A stretch of DNA of 13,814 nucleotides from Actinomycetes bacterium (GCA_021808665.1 JAKBBA010000083.1:1-13814), one strand, 5' to 3'; positions 1-7,408 are shown, counted from the stretch's first letter. The notes: generated by a model not told the origin, from the sequence alone. Program-made: numbers and translations.

Positions 1-147
1 GCGGGGACGGGTGCCCTGGCGGCGCAGAACGGCGAGTTGGTGACGGAGTGCGAGGATCTCGGCGTCCTTGGCGGCGGCGTCCATCCGATGGATCCGAAGC
101 AGTTCGGCGACTCGGCGGACCAGGCTGTAGATGAAGCTGAGCGCCAT
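1..147 (-). pseudogene. Integrase-core transposase, N-terminal part (cut by window edge)
   Basis: Reading the minus strand from the ATG at 147-145 gives 49 open codons to the window edge. The peptide holds an AAKDAEILALRHQLAVLRRQ block (about residues 25-44), which is the N-terminal helical segment of a common actinobacterial transposase family with a DDE integrase core. A full protein would run about 350-400 residues, so most of it lies left of the window. Whether that part is intact cannot be seen; I class it as a probable transposase end and not a proven pseudogene. Related but more damaged pieces lie at about 3970-4200 and 6985-7405, so the same element family has visited this region repeatedly. 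Confidence 0.72.
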
Positions 148-329
148 AGTTGGCGAGCCTCGCTGTCCCGGTAGCCGCAGGTCAAGCCGGCGATCGAGTA
201 GTTGGACCCTTCACGATCCCTGGACGACATCGCTCCCCCGGAGAGCCACCGCTGGCCCGCGTGACCCTCCGGCGGCAGCTCGAGGCGCTCGGGACCGCCT
301 TCAACGCATCCTGCACCGGTGAGGGCTAG

Positions 330-701
330 CTACCCAGCGTTGTCGATCACCTCGATGCAGCTTCCGAAGGGGTCATCGACGTACAATCGCCGGACTCCGG
401 GGAGGTCCTCGTCCCAGCGCCAGGACGCGTCTGCCTCTTCGAGCTTCGCGACGAGGTCGTCGAACCCGTCCATGCGCAGGGCGGGGCGCGCCTTGCGCGC
501 TGGCCTGAAGTCCTCCTCCACCCCGAGATGTACCTGAACACTTCCGGAAGCGAACCACCGGCCACCGCGGGACGCAAGGGGCTCTGGCTTCGCGAGGACA
601 GTGAAGCCGAGTACGCCGCAGTGGAACTCCTCAGCCTCGCCCTCGCGATCGGCGGGCATGGCAAGTTGCACGTGGTCGAGGGCTGCGGCGCGGACGCTCA
701 C
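330..701 (-). CDS. VOC-superfamily (glyoxalase/bleomycin-resistance fold) protein
   Basis: A 123-residue protein of normal VOC length. The open frame runs further upstream, but similarity begins at LDHVQLAMP, so I place the start at the GTG at 701-699, only eight residues before that motif. Candidate metal ligands are in the usual places: His10 in LDHVQL, His58 in VQVHLG and Glu117 in CIEVID. Other family marks are GVLGF (29-33) and a C-terminal LYVDDPFGS run. VOC proteins bind a divalent metal and act as lyases, isomerases, dioxygenases or drug-binding proteins; the substrate here is not deducible. No strong Shine-Dalgarno sequence is seen (GGTGGTAG upstream at best). The gene stands alone on its strand, with no operon partner. 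Confidence 0.85.
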   Translation of the reverse strand: MSVRAAALDHVQLAMPADREGEAEEFHCGVLGFTVLAKPEPLASRGGRWFASGSVQVHLGVEEDFRPARKARPALRMDGFDDLVAKLEEADASWRWDEDLPGVRRLYVDDPFGSCIEVIDNAG

Positions 702-1303
702 GCGATGATTTCTACCACCCGGCGTTGGGGCCAGCTCGGCGATGTGCCGTCGGCGTGCCCTTGACTGTCTCCGCAAGCGGAACCCCATATAGCGACGACG
801 ACGCTCACCGCCCTCAGCCCGAGCGATCACCGGTAGGGGATCCCACAACGCAGAAGATCGACCCCCGAAGCTCGGTTGGGTGATCGAGTATCTCGATGCG
901 GGAGGTGGGCGGGGACTTTGCCAGGACCGAGATCCGTCCGAGCAGCCGATTGCACGAGCCCTTTTGAGGGTCACTTCGAGTAGGGCGTAATAGAGAGCGG
1001 CGGCACATCGTCCAAGCTGTGGATCGCCGCCGAGGACCCACGCGTTGAACGCGCTGCTCGGGCCCGGGGTGGTGACCTCAGCTCAGCCGATCAGCTCTTC
1101 TTAGCCTGAGTGGGACATCATCCGTCTGGGTTTGGCGCGGGTGAGCGGCCGAGGATGGCAGTGGGTTATTCCCCTCTAGACGCTCTGTCCTGCTCCCCGG
1201 CGTGGTCGTGGAGTGGGACCCGCCTCGCTTGTCTGCTTCACCGGGGGCGAGTACATCGCGAAGGCGGTGGTGAACACTGCTGATGCGCGTCGTCGCTCGG
1301 CCG
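702..1303. other. Gene-poor interval, nothing recognised
   Basis: About 600 bases between the minus-strand VOC gene and the promoter of the plus-strand VOC/ArsR operon. Open frames here are short, arginine/serine-rich and match no family I know. I see no tRNA, repeat or clear terminator. Confidence 0.5.
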
Positions 1304-1342
1304 TTGACTGGTAAGTAACCTCTTACCTATTATGACGGCATG
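1304..1342 (+). promoter_or_regulatory. Promoter with operator filling the -35/-10 spacer; leaderless start
   Basis: TTGACT (1304-1309) and TATTAT (1328-1333) form a near-consensus promoter with an 18-nt spacer. That spacer is exactly an inverted repeat, GGTAAG (1310-1315) - 6 nt - CTTACC (1322-1327). A dimeric repressor bound there would block RNA polymerase directly. The most likely repressor is the ArsR protein of the same operon (1707-2036). The A of the ATG at 1340 lies seven bases after the -10 box, where transcription should begin, so the mRNA is predicted to be leaderless. This fits the lack of a Shine-Dalgarno sequence. The geometry is seen in the sequence; its function is inferred. 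Confidence 0.75.
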
Positions 1343-1714
1343 GCGATTACCCACATCCAGTTGCTCTCGCTTCCGGTCAGCGACCAGGACCGCGCCCGGG
1401 ACTTCTACGTCGACGTGCTCGGTTTCGATCTGGTTCGGGACAATCCGATGGGGCCCGACGCCCGGTGGGTGCAGGTCGCCCCGAAGAGTGCACAGACGTC
1501 GATCACCCTCGTCGCCTGGTTCCCCACCATGCCGGCGGGATCGCTGAAGGGCACCGTCCTCGAGACCGACGACCTCGACGGCGACGTGGCCGACCTCACG
1601 GCCAAGGGAGTCGTCATCGAAGGGGGGATCCAGGAGCAGCCGTGGGGGCGGTTCGTGACCTTCGATGACCCCGACGGCAACGGCATCGTGCTCCAAGAGA
1701 CGGCCGGTGCGTGA
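1340..1714 (+). CDS. VOC-superfamily (glyoxalase-like) protein, first gene of ArsR operon
   Basis: A 124-residue VOC protein, complete. It begins with a typical ITHIQLLSLPVSDQDRARDF strand-helix (His5 is a possible metal ligand), followed by YVDVLGF. It ends with the usual WGRFVTFDDPDGNGIVLQE strand, whose Glu is in the second metal-ligand position. The family contains lyases, dioxygenases and resistance proteins; no substrate can be assigned. The ATG at 1340 is chosen because it opens exactly at the family's first strand and coincides with the predicted transcription start. The last eight bases overlap the start of the ArsR gene, so the two are co-transcribed and probably translationally coupled. 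It is only distantly similar to the other VOC protein at 330-701. Confidence 0.88.
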   Translation: MAITHIQLLSLPVSDQDRARDFYVDVLGFDLVRDNPMGPDARWVQVAPKSAQTSITLVAWFPTMPAGSLKGTVLETDDLDGDVADLTAKGVVIEGGIQEQPWGRFVTFDDPDGNGIVLQETAGA

Positions 1715-2036
1715 GGCGACCGGCACCGCGAGCATCGACGTGTTCGCCGCCATCGCCAGCCCGGTGCGGCGCGCCTTGCTCGACGCGTTGGTGGACGGGT
1801 CGGCGCCCGTTCGCGACCTTGCCGCCGACTTCTCCATAAGCCGACCCGCGATCTCCCAGCACCTCCTCGTCCTGAAGACCGCCGAGCTGGTCACCGAGGA
1901 ACGGGTTGGCCGCGAGCACCGCTACCGGCTGAACCCCGCCCCGCTCCAAGAGGTCCGTGCATGGACGGCCCACTACGAGCGGTTCTGGCAGGACCGGCTC
2001 GCTGCGCTGCGCAACGTGCTGGATGGCGAGCCGTGA
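1707..2036 (+). CDS. ArsR-family winged-helix repressor
   Basis: A 109-residue ArsR/SmtB-type regulator. The GTG at 1707 is chosen because it sits just before IDVFAAIASPVRRALLDAL, the first conserved helix, and overlaps the VOC stop codon. The winged helix follows: VRDLAADFSISRPAISQHLLVLK is the helix-turn-helix and ELVTEERVGREHRYRLN is the wing. The C-terminus (VRAWTAHYERFWQDRLAALRNVL) is typical of the subgroup that sits next to SRPBCC genes. No cysteine pair of the classic metal-sensing ArsR type is present, so a small organic ligand or redox signal is more likely than a metal. Its target is probably the palindrome at 1310-1327. It overlaps the next gene by four bases (GTGA). Confidence 0.92.
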   Translation: MREATGTASIDVFAAIASPVRRALLDALVDGSAPVRDLAADFSISRPAISQHLLVLKTAELVTEERVGREHRYRLNPAPLQEVRAWTAHYERFWQDRLAALRNVLDGEP

Positions 2037-2458
2037 CTAACGCCATCGAGACCGATGCCTTCCTCGCGCACCCCCCGGCAAAGGTGTGGCGGGCGCTCAC
2101 CGACGCCAACCTGTTGGCCTCCTGGCTGATGCCGAACGATTTCCGAGCCGAGATCGGACATCGCTTCACCTTCCGCACCGACCCGGTCCCCGCCCAGCGA
2201 TTCGACGGGATTGTGCACTGCGAGGTCTTGGCCCTCGAAGCACCCCGACTTCTCCGCATCAGCTGGGTCGCCGGTGGGATCGACACTACCGTCACCTGGC
2301 GGCTCAACCCCGAAGGCGCCGGCACGCGCCTGTTCCTCGCCCACGACGGCTTCGACGAGGACGACCCCGGCCAGCAGGCAACCCGGCGCGTCCTCGGCGG
2401 CGGCTGGCGGGGTCACCTGGTCCGCCGGCTCGACGAGACCCTCGCTGCGCTGACATGA
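2033..2458 (+). CDS. SRPBCC / AHSA1-family protein
   Basis: A 141-residue START-like (SRPBCC, activator of Hsp90 ATPase homologue 1) domain protein. The start is GTG at 2033, in a GTGA overlap with the ArsR stop codon. Family marks in order are AFLAHPPAKVWRALTDANLLASW near the N-terminus, a central GIVHCEVLALEAPRLLRISW, TTVTWRLNPEGAGTRLFLAHDGF, and a closing GGGWRGHLVRRLDETL helix. These proteins have a hydrophobic cavity for a lipophilic ligand. ArsR followed by SRPBCC is a very common actinobacterial pair, and here a VOC gene precedes it. The three are plausibly one response to a small hydrophobic or reactive compound, but no substrate can be named. Confidence 0.9.
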   Translation: MTNAIETDAFLAHPPAKVWRALTDANLLASWLMPNDFRAEIGHRFTFRTDPVPAQRFDGIVHCEVLALEAPRLLRISWVAGGIDTTVTWRLNPEGAGTRLFLAHDGFDEDDPGQQATRRVLGGGWRGHLVRRLDETLAALT

Positions 2459-3352
2459 CGGCGCTCGTCACTCGACCGTGCGCGAGAAGGTCCGGCCCGC
2501 ACCCACGCCACCAAGAAGGGACCAGTCGACCTCGACAGAGGATTGGGCCGAGCGGTCCGCCGCAAAGGTGGCTGCTGCCCAGGCCAGGCTGCAGCTGTGG
2601 GTGCCGAAAACCCGATTCGCATGCTGAGCTGGCTAGCTGTGACGGCAAGCGGTCAGGTTCGTGCCTCCGGTAATCGTTCCGACGCGCGGGTCGGAGTGCA
2701 GGTGGTAGCGCTGGTGTGACGCCAACTTTGGACGACTTGTTGTCAGCCGCCTGGGTAGCGGCAGGTCACGGGCCGACGCTGATACGCAACCTGAGCAGGG
2801 TAGATGCGGCTTTTAGCACCTGATCTGCGAAGAGACCACCCGACTGGTGTTTGCCGGGGACCTGTCAGGATGACCGGCCGGGTACCGGCACGCACCGACG
2901 GTGACATCGTCACCCCGGCGATCGCGGGCGAAGACGTCGGCGGGGCCAGTGCGCTGACCCCGGCCAGCGGACCAACGCTGCGCCGGCTCGCCTCAGACGT
3001 TGCGACGACGGTGGTGCTCATACATGCTCCCGCCTTGAGCGGCGCTGTCCCTTCCGCCCTCGGCGCACTGGCCGGTGACTTCGACCGGCGGCTTGGCGCC
3101 TGACAGTTCCCCACTCGTTCGGGTCACGGTCGGGTCTCTGGGTTTGCGACGTCGCTTGAGTGTGTCTGCGGGTATCTCCGAGACTGTACCGCTCGCCGAT
3201 CCTGTTACAGGGCCCACCGCTGGAGAGTGTCGATGGTCGGGCTGTCAGCGCCGCGTTAGGCGGAAATTACGGCCACTTCCCTGGCTCCGTATGCTCCTGA
3301 GCGGGGAGGATGGCAGTATCGCACTCGTCGAGTGTAGGTACTAAAGAGTTGA
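2459..3352. other. Gene-poor interval after the ArsR operon
   Basis: About 890 bases with no recognised family on either strand and no obvious hairpin terminator after the SRPBCC gene. The only plausible gene is a small ORF at 2870-3103, listed separately. The right end runs into the IS1634-type transposase scrap. Confidence 0.45.
2870..3103 (+). CDS. Possible small hypothetical protein (77 residues)
   Basis: An ATG-started frame of 77 residues (MTGRVPARTDGDIVTPAIAG at the start, ending FDRRLGA) with mostly G or C in third codon positions, as expected for coding DNA in this genome. The AGG three bases before the ATG is a poor ribosome site. No domain, signal peptide or membrane segment is recognisable, and it may be a chance frame or a decayed gene. 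Confidence 0.25.
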   Translation: MTGRVPARTDGDIVTPAIAGEDVGGASALTPASGPTLRRLASDVATTVVLIHAPALSGAVPSALGALAGDFDRRLGA

Positions 3353-3709
3353 CAGACACTCCAAGAGAAGCTCCGTGAGCGCTTCGATCTCAAGGTGATC
3401 ATTTTTGTCGGAGACCGGGGGAGGATCACCAGGGCCCGCATCACCGCCCTCAAAGACATCGGCGGCGCAGGGTGGCTGAGCGCGTTCCGTGCTCCCGAGA
3501 TCAAGGCCCTCGTCAACGACGGGGCGATCCAGCAGAGCCTGTTCGACGAGGTGAACTTCGCCGAGATCAGGCACCCCGACTACGAAGCTGAGCGCCTCGT
3601 CGCCTGCCGAAAGCCGTTCTTGGCCGCAGAGCGCGCACGAAAGCGTGAGGCACTGCTCTGGGCGACCGAGGTCGCCTTGGACGGGATCTACGTGATCCGC
3701 ACCTCAGTC
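3353..3709 (+). pseudogene. IS1634-type (IS4 superfamily) transposase fragment with internal deletion
   Basis: A TGA at 3350-3352 is followed by an open frame typical of IS1634-type transposases: QEKLRERFDLKVIIFVGDRG, then ITALKDIGGAGWLSAFRAPEIKAL and HPDYEAERLVACRKP, with AERARKREALL near residue 100. VGDRG contains a conserved catalytic-region Asp. From memory of the family, about 60 residues are missing between REALLWATE and ALDGIYVIRTSV, where the chain rejoins in frame. Both the N-terminal third and everything after IRTSV are absent. At 3709 the sequence passes directly into the end of a cyclase fragment on the other strand. It cannot encode an active transposase. Confidence 0.8.
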
Positions 3710-3970
3710 GGCGCCTATGTCGGCTTCGGTGATCAGCTCTCCAGCCGCCTGGTATGTGGCCACGATGGGGTAGCGAACTTGCCTACTGGTCCCCTCGACG
3801 CCGCGCGGCGGCCTTTGATGCGTGCCGGTCATGGTGTAGAGGGCCCAGATGTTGTCGCCGTCGGCGAGGATTTTCTCGATGGTGTGGTGGATGTCGGGGG
3901 AAAGCGTCAAGGAAGTTGGTCATGAAGGCCTTGTTGTTTTCCCAGGTGGGATCGACGCTGAAGCGCTCGG
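3704..3970 (-). pseudogene. SnoaL-like ester cyclase fragment, frameshifted
   Basis: Reading minus, one frame gives AAERFSVDPTWENNKAFMTN then FLDAFP, and a second gives PDIHHTIEKILADGDNIWAL then YTMTGTHQ. Together these are the middle of a SnoaL-like polyketide-cyclase/ester-cyclase domain (NTF2 fold, alpha+beta barrel). The frames join if one base is removed from the five-C run at 3896-3900, so a single-base insertion breaks the gene, unless it is a sequencing error. The 3' end (GELITEADIGAD) falls off into the IS1634 scrap, where a chance stop lies at 3704. The 5' end merges with a transposase scrap near 3970. The native start and C-terminus are both missing. Confidence 0.65.
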
Positions 3971-4200
3971 CGGCGGGGGAGCAGCTCTGCGAACGCGGCC
4001 GGCGCTGCTCGGCCTGCCGGCTGAGGCGCCGGTAGGTGGACGTGGCGTTACGGGACGGCTATCTCGTGTCGGGGCAGGGCGACCTCCTCGGCGACATCGG
4101 CGTTGCTCCGGCTGATGAGTCGGACCGGTTGGACGACACGGCCGAACGTTCGGTAGGGGAATGGTTGGGTCGCTGTCCCGGATGCTTTCCGCGCCCGGCG
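3970..4200 (-). pseudogene. Integrase-core transposase, N-terminal remnant
   Basis: One minus-strand frame reads FPYRTFGRVVQPVRLISRSN, then ADVAEEVALPRHEIAVP, a TAA stop at 4050-4048, and then RHVHLPAPQPAGRAA and FAELLPRRR. This matches the N-terminal LRHEVAVLRRQVxRPxLxPADRALLA...LLPR region of the same broad transposase family as the pieces at 1-147 and 6985-7405. The match includes the helix that normally reads LLRHEIAVLRRQ. The in-frame stop, the changed residues and the absent catalytic core show it is dead. The limits are approximate because both ends fade into unrelated sequence. Confidence 0.6.
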
Positions 4201-4281
4201 CCAGTTGTCAAAGTCCGGTTCACAGTTTATGGGTGACGTTTTCGGAACGCGCCGGTGCTCGTGGATATCCGTGGTGTCAGC

Positions 4282-5325
4282 TCAGTACTTGCCGGCTGCA
4301 ATGTCGCTGAGCGTGACGCGGGACACCTGGTAGGAGACGGTGACGTCAGGTGAGTGTCCCGGGGCGCCGCCAAGCAGGTCGATCGGGATGCCGGTGCTGG
4401 CGTTGATGACGAGCGTCTCTTGGTAGTCGGCTGGCATCTCGGCAGCGCCTGCGGCCAGGTTCAGGGTTGGTTGCCCGTTGGTGTTGGTGTCGGTGACTGT
4501 GATCGTCGGTAGCGTCGCGAGGATCCGCAGGACTCCGGCGCGAACGTGCGGGTCGCCGGCACCGGCGACGAGCGCGCCGAGCGAGTTCTCCCAAATCAGG
4601 TTGTCGGAGTTGACGTTGACGCCGGGCCCGGGCTGGACAGGTGTCGCCCCGTTGGGCGTTACCACGGGAGGGCGTGTTCGCGTGGGTGCCCCTGGGGTGG
4701 CGGTGTTCGGGGAGTGGCCCAGCGCTGCGTCTTCCATCATGGTCCTGGCCGTGGCAAGGTCGCCGTTGACCGCGTACTTCGCCGCGGCGACTTCGCGAGC
4801 GGCCGCTCCGTTGCCCCGACTGTCGCCGGCGGCGACCTGCGCCGGCAGGCCGCTTTCGGTGGGCGCGTAGTAGTAGGCGCCGCTGTCGGTGTAGAGGTCC
4901 GCGCCGCTCGCCTGCTGGCCAGAGGCGTAGGTCTCACGGCGGATCACCAGCGTGGCGTCGCCCGCCGGCGGCACCGGATGTGCCACGAGGTAGTCGGCCA
5001 GGTGGACCAACGGTGCGTCCGGAGGAGGCTGCCTTGCAGGCGCGTTGGCGGCCGATCGACTGGACGTTGCGGGGGGCTGGGTCCCAGAGGTGGTGATGAC
5101 CGCCACCGCTGTGGCCGCCGCTGCGATGCCGATGGCAACGATCCCGCCCGCCGCTTTCGTCCGCCACGGGCGCCGATGCCGGTCGGGCCGGGCGAGGGGC
5201 ACCTGGGGGGACAGTTCTATGGCGATAGCGTCCTTGAGGACAGCGCGGGCCTGTTCGAGCGCCTCGTCAGTCAGTGGTTCCACGCGGCCCAGCCGGCGGA
5301 CCAGCTCCATCTCGTCAACGGTCAT
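4282..5325 (-). CDS. CU044_5270-family membrane protein, partner of the sigma factor
   Basis: A 347-residue protein encoded directly after the sigma gene. I choose the ATG at 5325 because AAAGGA (5337-5332) lies six bases before it; an ATG at 5340 that overlaps the sigma stop would add five residues. Residues 1-55 are a charged cytoplasmic part (MELVRRLGRVEPLTDEALEQA), residues about 58-78 are one membrane helix (AAGGIVAIGIAAAATAVAVI), and the remaining ~270 residues are a proline/alanine-rich linker and an extracytoplasmic domain. This layout and the C-terminal pattern (LVINASTGIPIDLLGG ... SYQVSRV) fit the family named CU044_5270, which regularly follows sigma-70-like genes in actinomycetes. 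A role as anti-sigma or signal-sensing partner is inferred from context; no zinc-binding anti-sigma motif (HxxxCxxC) is visible. Confidence 0.82.
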   Translation of the reverse strand: MTVDEMELVRRLGRVEPLTDEALEQARAVLKDAIAIELSPQVPLARPDRHRRPWRTKAAGGIVAIGIAAAATAVAVITTSGTQPPATSSRSAANAPARQPPPDAPLVHLADYLVAHPVPPAGDATLVIRRETYASGQQASGADLYTDSGAYYYAPTESGLPAQVAAGDSRGNGAAAREVAAAKYAVNGDLATARTMMEDAALGHSPNTATPGAPTRTRPPVVTPNGATPVQPGPGVNVNSDNLIWENSLGALVAGAGDPHVRAGVLRILATLPTITVTDTNTNGQPTLNLAAGAAEMPADYQETLVINASTGIPIDLLGGAPGHSPDVTVSYQVSRVTLSDIAAGKY

Positions 5326-5336
5326 CTCGGGTCCTT

Positions 5337-5903
5337 TCATTTCCGGTGCTTCACGGTGTCCGCTTCGGTCAGAAGTTCGAGCACCCCCGGCGCGCTCCTA
5401 AGTGCTTGGCGCGCTTGGTGGAGGTAGCGGTATGCGGTGCCTGGCGGGATGCCGAGTGCTCGAGCTGCGTCAGCGACGCTTAGGTCCTCCCACACCACCA
5501 GCGTCAATACCTCGCGCTCGCCTAGGCGAAGGTTTCGGAGGGCGCCAGCAACGGCTCTGTCGGTATCGACGCGCTCGTCGATCGACGGCCAGGGATCCCA
5601 CCCGACGCCGGGATCGGTCTCGGAAAGCGGGTCTTCTCTTGGGAGCGAACGCCAGTGTCGTCGAAGGATGTTGTGGGCGATACCGATCAGCCACGCCCTA
5701 GCGGACGGGAACGAGCGGTCGTAGGAGCTTCGTGACCGGAACGCTGCCAGCCATACTTCCGCCAACAGATCCTCGGCAGCCGCGTGACCGGCCCTGCGAG
5801 CCAGATACGCTCCCACGACAGCCTCGTGGCGACGGACGACCTCGGTGAACCCGTCTCGGTCGCCGAGCAGCGACCAGCCGATCAACTCCGCGTCTGATAT
5901 CAC
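5337..5903 (-). CDS. RNA polymerase sigma factor, sigma-70 / ECF type
   Basis: A 188-residue sigma factor with regions 2 and 4. The frame is open to a GTG at 5933, but AGGAG at 5912-5908 stands just before the GTG at 5903, and similarity begins there (ISDAELIGWSLLGDRDGF), so I use that start. Region 2 covers about residues 16-85, with EDLLAEVWLAAFRSR and the promoter-melting/-10 recognition helix RAWLIGIAHNILRRHWR. Region 4 covers about 118-171, with LSVADAARALGIPPGTAYRY as the -35-binding helix-turn-helix. A short acidic linker (about 92-112) replaces region 3. The stop codon overlaps an ATG of the following membrane protein, so the two form an operon. Such factors direct transcription of a small stress- or envelope-related regulon; the targets here are unknown. 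Confidence 0.92.
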   Translation of the reverse strand: MISDAELIGWSLLGDRDGFTEVVRRHEAVVGAYLARRAGHAAAEDLLAEVWLAAFRSRSSYDRSFPSARAWLIGIAHNILRRHWRSLPREDPLSETDPGVGWDPWPSIDERVDTDRAVAGALRNLRLGEREVLTLVVWEDLSVADAARALGIPPGTAYRYLHQARQALRSAPGVLELLTEADTVKHRK

Positions 5904-5907
5904 TGCT

Positions 5908-5912
5908 CTCCT
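5908..5912 (-). promoter_or_regulatory. Ribosome binding site deciding the sigma start
   Basis: AGGAG on the minus strand, four bases before the GTG at 5903. No comparable site precedes the upstream GTG at 5933, so the shorter protein is favoured. Confidence 0.6.
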
Positions 5913-5933
5913 AGCAGGTTGTCCGCCATACAC

Positions 5934-6984
5934 CCTGTACTTGCCACACCACGCCCAGAACCCTTCACACGGGCAGCTCCTTCATCGCGCGCCGGGTGGC
6001 TGCTGTGCCCAATGTCGGCGTTCCCGTCCGAATATGTTACGAAGCGTCCCTGAGAGTCGACGGGTCTGCCGCAGCGTCCGGTGACATCTGATGCGACGCG
6101 TGAGCGCCTCGCCGCTCCCGCGTGACAGGGCTGGCAAGTGGTTGTGGACCCGCCGGCCCGAAAATTCAGTGCGGGGCTGGCGGCGCCCTTCTAGCGAGGG
6201 CCACGACGGGCACCTATGAGACGGGTGCGGCATACTCCGGCTCTGCTCGTCCACGAGCCGCGCTGCATCGATCGAAGCCCCGTTGTCGTCGTAGTCGACA
6301 TCCTACGAGAACGGCTGGCAAGCGGTCTGGGCCGGCAACACCGGCCAGGGAGCGCGCTAGCGCCACGCACACGTACCGAAAGCCCGCACAGGTCGCCAGA
6401 TACGGAGTGCCCGTCAGCCCATGGCCATTGACACCCCCGTCCCAGGCAGTAGCCGATCGCCGCGCAGGCGAGGGCCCAGGTCTCAGCCGTCGCGGTGGGG
6501 CGCCCTTCGGGTCTGTACGCCGAAGAGCGCGTTATGGTACTGAACCCCCGCCACCAAGGCCGCTGGTCAGGCGCGCACGTTGTGCAGGCGCGTGGCAAGC
6601 GGTTTCGCATTTGGGCTGGCGTCGGAGGGGCGGATTTCTCGGGCCTTATCAAGGCTGCGTAGGGCACGCCATGGCAGGGTGGCGCGGCGACAGGCGGCCG
6701 GTGAGCTGGGGGTTCGTGCCGGATTGCCATCGGGCGGCGCTCACCGAGACCCTCTTGCGCGTGCATACCGAGGGCATGTGTACGCTCTGCACTGATCAAC
6801 GAGATCTCGATGGGGCCGCTCCCGAAGTGGTCCTCGGGGTGCTGCCGTGGCATCGCGTCGGGCGATCTGGGCGGCGTTCGGCGCTCCCGGTGTCGCCCGC
6901 GGTCCTGCGCCATGCGATCCGGAGCCGTCTGTTTGGTGTCCTCGCCCGCTCGGCTCAGCCCACCTGTCGTGGACGCGAGAGGGA
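5934..6984. other. Gene-poor interval of about 1 kb
   Basis: Between the sigma gene and the transposase remnant no protein family is recognisable on either strand. A plus-strand frame stays open from 6122 to 7135, but it is rich in Arg, Gly and Pro, has no domain, and runs opposite recognisable transposase coding at its right end, so I treat it as chance. No tRNA or repeat was found. The right part may hold eroded C-terminal transposase sequence that I can no longer recognise. Confidence 0.5.
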
Positions 6985-7405
6985 TCGTTCTGTCGGTCGC
7001 CAAGATCGCTTTGGCCTTGGCGGAGAGGAACTGCGATCAGGTCGGTCCGTGACGCCGTGGCGCTGGGCGAAGCCCGTGTCTGGCGAGCACGGTGGCGACG
7101 CTTGCCTTGGAGACGGTGACGCCGAGCTTGCGTAGCTCTCCCAAGATGCGTAGGTATCCCCACCGGGGATTTTCCCGGGCGAGACGCACGATCACCTCGA
7201 CGGTCTCTCGTCAAAGTGGTGGCCGCCCGGGTCGCCGGTGGGGATAGGTCCAGCGTCGAGCCACAAGACGGCGATGCCAGTCGAGGATCGTCAGGAACTC
7301 GGCGTCCTTGGCGATGGCGTCCCTGCTTGCCAACCCAAGGAGTCCGAAGGTGCGATGGACCAGGCGGTAGAGGATGGAGTCGGCGAGCAGCCTCGCCGAC
7401 TCCAT
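6985..7405 (-). pseudogene. Integrase-core transposase remnant with deletion and stop codons
   Basis: From the ATG at 7405 the minus strand reads MESARLLADSILYRLVHRTF, then GLLGLASRDAIAKDAEFL, directly followed by TILDWHRRLVARRWTYPHRR and PGRPPL. In related proteins about 45 residues separate KDAE(I)L from LLxWHRRLV, so an internal deletion is present. After a TGA the same frame continues ETVEVIVRLARENPRWGYLR, ILGELRKLGVTVSKASVATV and LARHGLRPAPRRHGPT, then a TGA where Trp is expected (T*SQFLSAKAKAILATD). The DDE catalytic part that should follow cannot be recognised. The N-terminus is distorted by an inverted duplication (7371-7408). It is inactive, and is the longest of three relics of this family in the window. 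Confidence 0.75.
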
Positions 7406-7408
7406 CCT
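7371..7408. repeat. Perfect 17-bp foldback (inverted repeat, 4-nt loop)
   Basis: AGGATGGAGTCGGCGAG (7371-7387) and its exact reverse complement (7392-7408) flank the loop CAGC. It lies at the N-terminal end of the transposase remnant. Comparison with the piece at 1-147 suggests that the part coding LADSIL is original and that the MESARLL part is an inverted copy. It has no T-run, so it is a foldback duplication and not a standard terminator. Confidence 0.85.

Noticed and set aside
131..537. Small plus-strand frames next to the left transposase piece
   Set aside because: They are antisense to, or abut, real coding on the minus strand and show no family features.
330..974. Longer 214-residue form of the first VOC gene
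   Set aside because: Residues before the GTG at 701 have no similarity to VOC proteins and are Arg/Ser-rich; normal family length is reached from 701.
1665..2036. Longer ArsR form from ATG 1665
   Set aside because: The first 14 codons are the VOC C-terminal coding sequence read in another frame; ArsR similarity begins after GTG 1707.
4546..5427. Plus-strand open frame of 293 codons
   Set aside because: It lies antisense to the CU044_5270 gene and the end of the sigma gene, both of which have recognisable motifs and ribosome sites.
6122..7135. Long plus-strand open frame of 337 codons
   Set aside because: Composition is Arg/Gly/Pro-rich with no domain, and its right part runs opposite clear transposase coding on the minus strand. 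Long chance frames are common at this GC content.
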